Source: Actinomycetota bacterium (GTDB taxonomy: Bacteria; Actinomycetota; Acidimicrobiia; Acidimicrobiales; AC-35). From it: DNA of 44,808 bases. Shown one piece after another: positions 8,956 through 16,939 of this stretch (position 1 is the stretch's first letter; each line of letters starts with the position of its first letter). Below the pieces are notes generated by a model that worked only from the letters and a program-made list of their open reading frames with translations, ran no database searches and was not told where the DNA came from. The position numbers were made by a program, and so were the translations under genes. The DNA is taken from contig VAXP01000008.1 of NCBI GenBank assembly GCA_005884125.1, positions 1-44,808 on the forward strand, given 5' to 3'.

Positions 8956-10503
8956 TCAGAACTGGTCGACGAGCCCAGGCGTGATCTGGTTGTAGTGCCC
9001 CACCCCGGCTTGGAGCACGACCATCTCGCTGACACCGTGCATGTGGTCGGGCTGGTTGAGCGAGAGGGGGCCGGTTACGAGATCGTCGTAGCCCTTGTAG
9101 GCGTTGAGGGAGGCGAGGAACTTCTCGCGCGTGGGATCGGTCCCCATGTCCTTCAGGGCCTTGAGGAAGAAGTGGTCGACCTGATAGCCGGCCGAGCCGC
9201 CCGAGCCGTGCTGCTGCCAATCGACCTCGCCCTTCTGCCCGCCCCCATGCTGCTGGATCCAGATCTGGTGGGCCGATCCCATGGCTGCGCAGAACTTGGG
9301 ATCGTTGGCGTTCTGGGAGTTGTAGTAGCAGGCGGAGGACAGTCCCTCGACCTGCAGGCGGGTGAACTCTCCCTGCATGAGGGCGAGGTCGGGGTCGCCG
9401 TCGTGGGCGAAGTCGGAGAAGCTGTAGGTCCAGCTGCAGCCCTGGGTGCGGCACTCGGCCACCTCCCGGCTGGTGGTGATGGGGTCCTGCATGGGAACGA
9501 AGATCTGGGTGCCCGCGTCCCGTAGCTGCTGGATCTGGGTCCCGTAGCTCGTCTGGTCGGTCGGCTTCTCGATGGTGACGGACTTCACCAGGCTCAGCCC
9601 GTTGCGGGCCAGGGCGTCGCTGAACGGTTTCACCGAGGGCAGGATGTAGGGAGAGTTGAGGACGCTGACCCCCACCTTGGTCTTCCCGAAGTAGGGCGAG
9701 CCGACCCGCTTCGTCTCCTTCCCCAGGAAGTCGGCCAGCTTGGACAGGTGCATGTCGTAGGTCCCGGCGATCTCGTACATGCCCAGGTTCCTGAAGATGT
9801 CGCTGGCCTGGTCGGGCCCGCCGGCGGCCATGTAGGGGATCCCGGCGCCGTGGGCCGCGCTGGCCACCTGGAAGATCTGGTCGATGCCCAGGGTGCCGCT
9901 GATGAGGAAGGGCTTGTAGTCGTTCACCAGCTGGTTGGCGGCCTGTTTGCCGCCGTCGACGGTGTAGCGGTCGTCGGCGATCTGGTAGTCGAGGGTCCGC
10001 CCGTTCACGCCGCCCGCCTGGTTGATGGCGGCGATGTAGCTCTTGATCCCCTCGATGGCGTCCGCCGCGATGGACAGGGGCGCGCCGTTGAGGGTGACTG
10101 GGGCGTGGATGCCCACCTTGATGGTGGCCTGGCTCACACCCAGGCGGGTGGCGCCCGGAGTGGACGGCAGGGTGCCCTTGGTCGTGGAGCCGGGATTCGC
10201 TCCTCCACCGCCGGGGGCCGCGGTGCCCACAGAGCCGGCCGCCGCGCCGGGCGCTGGGGTGGCGGCCCGGGCCGCCGCCGCGGTGGAGCTGGTGGACGGC
10301 GCGGCCTGACCGGGCTGTATGCCGGAGTTCACCTGCGTGGCGCCGGCGGCCGCCTTGGTCGCCGTCTTGGAGCCGCCGTGGTCGTTGCTCACCTTCACTG
10401 CGCCGATGACGGCCAGCACGAGCAGGAGTGCGGCCCCGCCTCCCAGTCCCAGGACGGCCTGGAGGCCGATCCTGCCCCGCAGACGCTGCAATAGAGCTGA
10501 CAT
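8956..10503 (-). CDS. Branched-chain amino acid/amide ABC substrate-binding protein, membrane-anchored
   Basis: Periplasmic-binding-protein-like subunit (family of Leu/Ile/Val and amide binders) of 515 residues that would deliver ligand to the LivHM/LivGF importer encoded downstream. The binding domain begins near residue 120 with IKVGIHAPVTLNGAP and contains the family's INQAGGVNGRTLDYQIADD segment. The N-terminus has a hydrophobic helix (about 16-36) but no cysteine lipobox. An Ala/Gly/Pro/Ser-rich spacer of about 75 residues follows, so the protein is probably held by an uncleaved anchor rather than as a lipoprotein. ATG at 10503 is preceded by a GGGGG ribosome site; the track ORF extends far upstream but that part looks non-coding. 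Confidence 0.92.
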   Translation of the reverse strand: MSALLQRLRGRIGLQAVLGLGGGAALLLVLAVIGAVKVSNDHGGSKTATKAAAGATQVNSGIQPGQAAPSTSSTAAAARAATPAPGAAAGSVGTAAPGGGGANPGSTTKGTLPSTPGATRLGVSQATIKVGIHAPVTLNGAPLSIAADAIEGIKSYIAAINQAGGVNGRTLDYQIADDRYTVDGGKQAANQLVNDYKPFLISGTLGIDQIFQVASAAHGAGIPYMAAGGPDQASDIFRNLGMYEIAGTYDMHLSKLADFLGKETKRVGSPYFGKTKVGVSVLNSPYILPSVKPFSDALARNGLSLVKSVTIEKPTDQTSYGTQIQQLRDAGTQIFVPMQDPITTSREVAECRTQGCSWTYSFSDFAHDGDPDLALMQGEFTRLQVEGLSSACYYNSQNANDPKFCAAMGSAHQIWIQQHGGGQKGEVDWQQHGSGGSAGYQVDHFFLKALKDMGTDPTREKFLASLNAYKGYDDLVTGPLSLNQPDHMHGVSEMVVLQAGVGHYNQITPGLVDQF

Positions 10504-10522
10504 GGCACCCCCAACTGCTCGA

Positions 10523-10597
10523 CCTCGGGTAAGGGACCGCGGCCTCGGGTAGGACCGCGGCCCGCCACGGCGGGGGAATGACCGTATCACCCGAGGT
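10523..10597. promoter_or_regulatory. Repeated CCTCGGGTA motifs upstream of the importer operon
   Basis: The 168-bp divergent gap between the binding-protein gene and the FAD oxidase holds two direct copies of cctcgggta followed by ggaccgcgg (10523-10542 and 10543-10560) and one inverted copy acccgagg near 10590. The arrangement lies 20-95 bp upstream of the importer start codon and may be an operator or a structured leader. No regulator can be assigned from the sequence. Confidence 0.4.
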
Positions 10598-10671
10598 GCC
10601 CGAATAGTCCGCGCCCCCCGGCCTCCCCCAATTCCGGCCAGACCGGGCCGGACGTGCCAGCATGCCCGCTC

Positions 10672-12260
10672 GTGGCCACAAGACGCCGGTCCTTCTGGGG
10701 CTGGGGATGGGAGGACGCGGCGCTGGCCCCCGACCAGCAGGCGGCTCTGGCCGCGGCGCTTTCGGCACGCTTCGGCCGCGACGTCACCGCGGCGCCGCCA
10801 CCCCGGCTCGAGGACCTGGCGATGCCACCCCCCCGCCTCGATCCTCCGGCCTCGCTGGCCCCGATCTGCTCGCAGCGGCCCTACGACAGAGCCAGTCACA
10901 CCTACGGCAAGGGGTACCGCGACGTGGTCCGGGGCTTCCGAGGCGAGTTCGGCCACCCTCCCGACGTGGTCGCCTTCCCGGCCGCGGAGGCCGATGTGGC
11001 CGCCGTGCTGGACTGGTGCTCGTCGGCGGGAGCGGCGGCCGTCCCCTACGGCGGGGGGTCCTCGGTGGTCGGAGGGGTTGAGTTCACGGGCGACGGCTAC
11101 GCCGGGGTGGTCTCGGTCGACACGAGCAGGCTGGCGACCGTGCTGGAGATCGACCGCACCTCGCGCGCCGCCCGCATCCAGGCCGGCATCTACGGCCCCG
11201 CCCTGGAGGACGACCTGCGCCCCCACGGCCTCACCTTGCGCCACTTCCCCCAGTCGTTCGAGTTCTCCACCCTCGGAGGCTGGCTGGCCACCCGCTCGGG
11301 CGGCCACTACGCCACGAACACCACCCACATCGACGATTTCGTCGAGAGCCTCAAGGTGGTCACGCCTTCGGGCGTGTGCGAGTCGCGCCGGCTCCCGGGG
11401 TCGGGTGCGGGACCCTCTCCCGACCGCATGTTCCTGGGCTCGGAGGGCACGCTCGGGATCATCACCGAGGCCTGGCTCCGCCTGCAGGACCGGCCCCGGT
11501 GGCGGGCGTCGGCCGGCGTGCGCTTCCAGTCGTTCGAGTCCGGGGTGGAGGCGGCTCGGGCCGTGGCCCAGGCCGGCCTCTACCCGGCCAACTGCCGCCT
11601 GCTGGACGCGGGGGAGGCGGCCACGTCGGCGGGTGTGGGCGACGGCAGCGCCCTGCTCGTGCTCGGCTTCGAGTCGGCCGACCACGCCGTGGAGGCGTGG
11701 ATGGCCCGGGGTCTGGAGTGCTGCGCCGATCACGGAGGAGCCGTGCCAGAAGGCGTGCGCTCCACGGTCCCGGCCCGGGACGAGGACAAGGGCGGGCAGG
11801 GGGGAGGCGCCGTCGACACCTGGCGCAGGTGTCGATGGCCATGATGGCCGAGACCTTCGAGACGGCCACGACCTGGTCGGGCTTTCCCACGTTGCACGCG
11901 GGCGTGCGCGACACGGTGGAGAAGGCCCTGGTGGAGGTGTGCGGCGGGGGCACGGTGACGTGCCGCTTCACCCATCTGTATCCCGACGGACCGGCGCCGT
12001 ACTTCACCATCGTCGCCCCCGGGCGCCGGGGATCCGAGCTGGCCCAGTGGGACGAGATCAAGGCGGCGGCGTCCGACGCCGTGATCGCCAACGGGGGCAC
12101 GATCACCCATCACCACGCCGTGGGGCGCGACCACCGCCCCTGGTACGACCGTCAGCGGCCGGCGCCCTTCGCCGAGGCCCTGCGGGCGGCCAAGCGAGCC
12201 CTCGACCCCGCCGGCGTCCTCAACCCGGGCGTGCTGGTCGATCCGCTCCCCCGGGCGTGA
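10672..12260 (+). pseudogene. FAD-linked oxidase, alkyl-DHAP synthase-like, interrupted by deletion/frameshift
   Basis: VAO-type flavoprotein related to alkyldihydroxyacetonephosphate synthase (AGPS), which swaps the acyl chain of acyl-DHAP for a fatty alcohol. The start is GTG 10672 (RRSFWGWGWED). The FAD-binding motif PYGGGSSVVGGVE and the LGSEGTLGIITEA segment lie in frame 1. The C-terminal cap (AETFETATTW, THHHAVGRDH with the AGPS-type triple histidine, DPAGVLNPG) lies in another frame ending at 12260. At about 11825 the frame is lost between DTWRR and VSMAMMAETFET, and the roughly 12 residues usually found there, including a PYLRD-like motif, are absent. The loss must be 1 modulo 3 bases, for example 34 or 37. 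Either the gene is broken or the base sequence is wrong here. The end overlaps the next gene by 4 bp. Confidence 0.85.
11813..11835. repeat. Perfect 10-bp hairpin at the frameshift point
   Basis: TCGACACCTG and CAGGTGTCGA form a perfect 10-bp inverted repeat with a 3-nt loop (gcg). It sits exactly where the FAD oxidase loses its frame and its PYLRD-like segment. It resembles the lower stem of a larger hairpin whose top has been removed. Confidence 0.85.
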
Positions 12261-13330
12261 CCGCGCTGCGGGCCGCCGCCGCCCTCCTGGGCGCGCTGAC
12301 CGTCGGGCTGACCGTCGGCTCGGCCGTGCGCACGGTGGTGGTTCCGAGAGCCCTGGTCGCTCGGATCGGCCGCGTGGTCTTCCTGACCGTCCGCATGGCG
12401 TTCCGCCTTCGCATCGGGCCGTCGGCGTCATACCCGCGCCGCGACCGCGTTCTGGCCCTCTACGCCCCGACCGCCCTCCTGGTGCTGCTGGCCACCTGGC
12501 TCGTGCTGGTCGTGGCCGGAGGTACGGCCATGTTCTGGGGGCTGGGACAGGGTCGTCGCGGCCTGCGGGCCTCCTTCGACATGGCCGGATCCTCCGTGCT
12601 CACACTGGGCTTCGCCCGTCCGTCCGACCTGCCCTCGACCGTGGTCGCCTTCGGCGAAGCGGCCACGGGTCTGCTCCTCCTGGCCCTGCTCATCACCTAC
12701 CTGCCCAGCATGTACAGCGCCTTCTCGCGGCGGGAGGCCCTGGTGGCGAGCCTCGAGACACCGGCGGGGTCTCCGCCGTCGCCCGTCAACTTCCTGGTGC
12801 GGCTGCGCAGGATCCGGGGCCTGGACGACCTCGTCGACACCTGGAAGGAGTGGGAGCGCTGGTTCGTCGAGCTGCAGGAGACCCACGTCTCGTTTCCCGC
12901 GCTCGTGTTCTTCCGTTCCCCGCTGCCCGAGCAGTCGTGGGTCACGGCTGCGGGGGTGGTCCTCGACACCGCGGCCCTGGCCGCCTCGACGCTCGATCGC
13001 CCCAACGACCCCGCGGCGCAGCTCATGCTCCGATCGGGCTGGCTGGCCCTGAGGCGTGTGGCCGCCTACTTCAGGTTGGCCCACGCCGTCGACCCCAATC
13101 CCACCGACCCCATCAGCATCACTAGGGAGGAGTACGACGAGGTCTACAACCGCCTCCGAGCCGAGGAGGTGCCACTGCGGTCCGACCGCGATCAGGCCTG
13201 GCGCGACTTCGCCGGATGGCGGGTCAACTACGACCAGGCCCTCGTCGAGCTGGCCCGCCTGACGACCGCTCCCCCAGCTCCCTGGTCGTCCGACCGTGCC
13301 TACCCGCGGGCCCCCTGGTGGCGGTCCTGA
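12257..13330 (+). CDS. Pore-like membrane protein of unknown function
   Basis: Protein of 357 residues starting at GTG 12257, overlapping the FAD oxidase stop by 4 bp. The N-terminal half has three hydrophobic segments (about 3-28, 65-95 and 130-150). The second and third flank a short amphipathic stretch ending SSVLTLGFA (112-120), which resembles the pore helix and filter of two-TM ion channels, where TVGYG is usual. A conserved-looking ITYLPSMYSAFSRRE follows the last helix. The C-terminal 200 residues are soluble, helical and rich in Trp and Glu. I recognise no named family. It could be a cation channel or a sensor; the filter lacks the canonical GYG, so the channel reading is inference. 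Confidence 0.75.
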   Translation: MTALRAAAALLGALTVGLTVGSAVRTVVVPRALVARIGRVVFLTVRMAFRLRIGPSASYPRRDRVLALYAPTALLVLLATWLVLVVAGGTAMFWGLGQGRRGLRASFDMAGSSVLTLGFARPSDLPSTVVAFGEAATGLLLLALLITYLPSMYSAFSRREALVASLETPAGSPPSPVNFLVRLRRIRGLDDLVDTWKEWERWFVELQETHVSFPALVFFRSPLPEQSWVTAAGVVLDTAALAASTLDRPNDPAAQLMLRSGWLALRRVAAYFRLAHAVDPNPTDPISITREEYDEVYNRLRAEEVPLRSDRDQAWRDFAGWRVNYDQALVELARLTTAPPAPWSSDRAYPRAPWWRS

Positions 13331-13400
13331 CACCAACCCCAAGCCGGGCCGTGACCCGAGCTGGCCGTGGCCCGCGGCCATGACATGGTAGAGAGGGCGG

Positions 13401-15734
13401 GTGATCCGGGAAGCGCTGGCCGGCACGCGGATCGGGGTGACCGGGGCGACCGGGTTCCTTGGCACCGCGGTGGTCGAACGGCTCATGCGCTCGGTTCCCG
13501 GCTGCGAGGTCCTGGTGATCGTGCGACCGGGACGCCGCGGCGCCCAGGAGCGCGCCAGGCGCGACATCCTCAACAACGACTGCTTCGACCGCCTGCGTGA
13601 CGAGCGCGGCGCCGAGTTCGATCAGGTGGTCGGCTCCAGGCTGATCGCGGTGGCGGGTGATGTGGGCGTCGACGGGCTGGGGCTCGATGACGCGGGACGC
13701 GAGCTCCTCGCCGGATGCCGCGCCGTCATCCACGCCGCGGCCACCGTGAGCTTCGACGCTCCCCTGGACGCGGCCGCCGAGGTCAACCTCATGGGGCCGG
13801 CGAGGGTGGCCAGGACCTTGGCCGAGGCCGCGGCCGCGTCGGGGCGTCCCGTTCCCCATCTCGTCGCCGTCTCCACGGCCTACGTCGCCGGAACCCGCCG
13901 AGGGGAGGTGGCCGAGACCCTCCTACCGGAGACAACCTTCGCCACCGAGGTCGATTGGCGGGAGGAGGTGCGCGCCGCCCGGCGGGCGCGCCACGACTCC
14001 GACGCCGTCAGCCGCGAGCCGGCCCGCCTGGCCCGCTTCACGAAGCAGGCCCGGCGCGAGCTGGGCGCGGCGGGAACACCCCTTCTGGCCGAGCGGGCCG
14101 AGCGCATCCGTCAGGGCTGGGTGCAGGAGCGCCTGGTGGAGGCGGGACGGGCCAGGGCCCAGGGCCTGGGCTGGCCCGACTCCTACGCCTACACCAAGGC
14201 CCTGGGGGAAAGGGCCCTCCTCGACGAGCGGGGGGACGTGCCGCTCACGATCGTGCGTCCATCCATCGTGGAGTCGGCCCTGTCCGAGCCCTATCCGGGC
14301 TGGATCCGGGGCTTCCGCATGGCCGAGCCCGTGATCATCGGCTACGGACGGGGCCTGCTGCGCGAGTTCCCCGGCATCCCCGAGGGGATCGTGGACGTCA
14401 TCCCCGTCGACCTGGTGGCCGCCGCTCTCCTGGCTGCCGTGGCCAAGGGTCCCGATCCCGCCGGCCCCGTCGTCTATCACGTGGCCTCGGGCGCGAAGAA
14501 CCCCCTGCGCTACCGCCAGCTCGTCGACCTGGTGCGGGCCTACTTCACCGAGCACCCCGTGTACGACGCCGACGGGCAGCCCATCGTCGTGCCCCAGTGG
14601 TCCTTCCCGGGCCGGGGTCGGGTACAGGGCCAGCTCCAGCGGGCCCGGCGCACGCTGGGCGCGGCCGAGCGGGTGCTCAGCGCCCTCCCCGTGCGGGGCC
14701 GGCAAGCGGCGCTGTCGGCCAGGCTGGAGGAGCAGCGCAACCAGGCCGACCGGGCTCTGGGCTACGTCCAGCTCTACGGCGCCTACACCGAGACCGAGGC
14801 CCTCTTCCGCGTCGATCGCCTCCTCGAGCTGTGGTCCCAGATGGACAGGAGCGACCGCTACGACTTCTGGTTCGACCCGGGCGCCATCGACTGGACCACC
14901 TACATACAGGCCGTCCACCTCCCCGCCATCGTCATCCAAGCCCGGGTGCGCTCCAGCGGAGGTCGGCGCGAGGGCCCGTCACGGGCCGAGCGGGGCCGGC
15001 GGGCCGTCCTCTCCCCCCAGCGCCAGCTGGCCGCCTTCGACCTGGAGAACACCCTGATCGCGTCCAACGTGGTCGAGTCCTACGCCTGGCTGGCCACCCG
15101 GCGCATGGGCGACGGCGAGCGCCTCCGCTTCACGCTGCGCACACTGCGGGAGGCGCCCGCCCTCCTGGCCCTCGACCGCAAGGACAGGGGCGACTTCCTG
15201 CGCCACTTCTACCGCCGCTATCAGGACGCGCCCGCGGGCCAGCTGCGAGAGGACGCGTGGGAGCTGTTCAGCTGGCTCATGCTGACCAAGGCCTTCCCGG
15301 CCGGCATCCGCCGGGTGCGCGAGCACAGAGCGGCCGGGCACCGCACCGTGCTCGTCACCGGCGCCCTCGACTTCGTCATCGAGCCCCTCCGCCCGCTGTT
15401 CGACGACGTCGTGTGCGCGTCGTTGGGCGAGGCGCACGGCCGTCTGACGGGCGAGCTCGTCCACCCTCCACCGACGGGCGAGGCCCGAGCCATGTTGCTG
15501 GGCGCCTACGCGGACGGAGAGGGCATCTCCCTCGACCAGTCGGTGGCCTACGCCGACTCGGCCAGCGACCTCCCTCTGCTCGAGGCGGTCGGCCACCCGG
15601 TGGCGGTCAACCCCGAGGTCAAGCTGGCGGCCATAGCCCGCCGGCGGGGGTGGCACGTCGAGCACTGGTCCCGGGCCCCGGGCGGCCCCCGCCCCCTCCT
15701 CCCCCTGGCCCCCAGGGTCAGGAGCAGCGCGTGA
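13401..15734 (+). CDS. Fatty acyl-CoA reductase (SDR) fused to HAD-IB phosphatase
   Basis: Two-domain enzyme of 777 residues. The N-terminal part is an extended SDR of the male-sterility type: NAD(P) motif TGATGFLG (14-21), catalytic Tyr262 and Lys266 in YAYTK, and a C-terminal LFRVDRLLELW plus YDFWFDPGAIDWTTYI segment matching the FAR_C region of fatty-alcohol-forming reductases. It should reduce an acyl-CoA or acyl-ACP to an alcohol or aldehyde. From about 535 a HAD-IB phosphatase follows: motif I FDLENTLI with nucleophile Asp547, motif II LVTGALDF, and motif IV YADSASDLPLLEAVGHP. The second acidic residue of motif I is Glu instead of the usual Asp. GTG 13401 follows an agagggcgg ribosome site. 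It sits in a six-gene run of lipid-type enzymes. Confidence 0.88.
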   Translation: MIREALAGTRIGVTGATGFLGTAVVERLMRSVPGCEVLVIVRPGRRGAQERARRDILNNDCFDRLRDERGAEFDQVVGSRLIAVAGDVGVDGLGLDDAGRELLAGCRAVIHAAATVSFDAPLDAAAEVNLMGPARVARTLAEAAAASGRPVPHLVAVSTAYVAGTRRGEVAETLLPETTFATEVDWREEVRAARRARHDSDAVSREPARLARFTKQARRELGAAGTPLLAERAERIRQGWVQERLVEAGRARAQGLGWPDSYAYTKALGERALLDERGDVPLTIVRPSIVESALSEPYPGWIRGFRMAEPVIIGYGRGLLREFPGIPEGIVDVIPVDLVAAALLAAVAKGPDPAGPVVYHVASGAKNPLRYRQLVDLVRAYFTEHPVYDADGQPIVVPQWSFPGRGRVQGQLQRARRTLGAAERVLSALPVRGRQAALSARLEEQRNQADRALGYVQLYGAYTETEALFRVDRLLELWSQMDRSDRYDFWFDPGAIDWTTYIQAVHLPAIVIQARVRSSGGRREGPSRAERGRRAVLSPQRQLAAFDLENTLIASNVVESYAWLATRRMGDGERLRFTLRTLREAPALLALDRKDRGDFLRHFYRRYQDAPAGQLREDAWELFSWLMLTKAFPAGIRRVREHRAAGHRTVLVTGALDFVIEPLRPLFDDVVCASLGEAHGRLTGELVHPPPTGEARAMLLGAYADGEGISLDQSVAYADSASDLPLLEAVGHPVAVNPEVKLAAIARRRGWHVEHWSRAPGGPRPLLPLAPRVRSSA

Positions 15735-16939
15735 GGGCGCTCCTCTTCGAACGCTCCCTGGCGAAGGTCGCGGCCTCGCGCCTGGCGGGCTCGGTCGTGC
15801 CCGGGCGGGGCGCCCGCTTCGGTCCCCTGCGCCTGGCGTCGCTCTCCGAGCCCGAGCCCCCCGGGCCCGACTGGATGAGGGTGAGGCCCAAGCTGGCGGG
15901 CATCTGCGGCTCGGACCTGGCCACCCTGGACGGCCACGGCTCGCGCTACTTCGAGCCCCTGGTCTCGTTCCCGTTCGTGCCCGGCCACGAGGTGGTGGGC
16001 GAGCTCGACGACGGGGCCAGGGTCGTGCTCGAACCCGTCCTCGGCTGTCAGGCCCGAGGGGTCCACCCACCCTGCCCGGCCTGCGCCCAGGGAGACACGG
16101 GCGACTGCGAACGCGTCGCCTTCGGGCATCTGCGCCCGGGCCTGCAGACGGGCTACTGCGCCGACACGGGCGGGGGCTGGTCCACCGCCTTCGTCGCCCA
16201 CCGCAGCCAGCTCCACCCCGTGCCCGATTCCTTCAGCGACCGGGACGCGGTGATGGTCGAGCCCACCGCCTGTGCCGTGCACGGCGCCCTCAGGGTTCCC
16301 ACCGAGGGCGCCCTGGTCGTGGTCATCGGCGCGGGGACCCTCGGGCTGTGCACGGTCGCGGCCGTACGCCGCCTGGGCCTGCCGGGGACGCTCGTGGTCG
16401 TGGCCAAGCACCCGGAGCAGCGCCGCTTGGCCACCGAGCTGGGCGCCGACCTGGTCGTCGAGCCCCAGGGGGCGCGCCGGGCCGTGCGCCTGCAGACGCG
16501 GTCGCTGGCCGTGGACGGGCGCCTCACCGGCGGGGCCGACGTGGTCATCGACTGCGTGGGAAGCGCCCGGTCCCTGGCCGACGCCCTGGCCGTGGTGCGG
16601 CCCCGGGGTCAGGTCGTGCTGCTGGGCATGCCCGAGCCCTTCCGCACCGACCTCACGCCCCTCTGGCACCGGGAGGTGGCCCTGGTGGGCGCCTACGCCT
16701 ACGGCTCCGAGCCCCCCGCCGCGGGCCGGGCCCGGGCCCGCACCTTCGCCCTGGCGTTCGAGCTCGTCGCCGACGCCGGCCTGGGCCGGCTGGTGAGCGC
16801 CACCTACCCGCTCGAGCGCTACCGGGAGGCGGTCGAGCACGCCGCCTCCGCCGGGCGCCAGGGCGGGGTGAAGGTGGCCTTCGACCTGCGGGGCCAGCGG
16901 GCAACAGGCGAGCGCAGGGCCCGAGGGGCCGGCGCGTGA
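15731..16939 (+). CDS. Zinc-dependent alcohol dehydrogenase (MDR family)
   Basis: Medium-chain dehydrogenase/reductase of 402 residues. The catalytic zinc site is visible as Cys59 in GICGSD and His86-Glu87 in PGHE. A structural zinc loop is present in CPACAQGDTGDCE, and the NAD-binding Rossmann motif is VIGAGTLGLC. It should oxidise or reduce an alcohol, ketone or aldehyde using NAD(P). GTG 15731 overlaps the preceding stop by 4 bp, and its own end overlaps the LarA-like gene by 4 bp, so it is translationally coupled to both. In this operon a long-chain alcohol or glycerol-derived ketone is a reasonable guess, but the substrate is not shown by the sequence. Confidence 0.9.
   Translation: MRALLFERSLAKVAASRLAGSVVPGRGARFGPLRLASLSEPEPPGPDWMRVRPKLAGICGSDLATLDGHGSRYFEPLVSFPFVPGHEVVGELDDGARVVLEPVLGCQARGVHPPCPACAQGDTGDCERVAFGHLRPGLQTGYCADTGGGWSTAFVAHRSQLHPVPDSFSDRDAVMVEPTACAVHGALRVPTEGALVVVIGAGTLGLCTVAAVRRLGLPGTLVVVAKHPEQRRLATELGADLVVEPQGARRAVRLQTRSLAVDGRLTGGADVVIDCVGSARSLADALAVVRPRGQVVLLGMPEPFRTDLTPLWHREVALVGAYAYGSEPPAAGRARARTFALAFELVADAGLGRLVSATYPLERYREAVEHAASAGRQGGVKVAFDLRGQRATGERRARGAGA

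Noticed and set aside
10504-11733. N-terminal extension of the substrate-binding protein ORF
   Set aside because: The extension is antisense to the FAD oxidase, and the ATG at 10503 with its ribosome site precedes a proper membrane anchor.
13715-16939. 1074-residue ORF spanning the reductase and dehydrogenase genes
   Set aside because: Its first two thirds are an Arg/Gly/Pro-rich out-of-frame reading of the FAR-HAD gene; only the final part, from 15731, is the real dehydrogenase.
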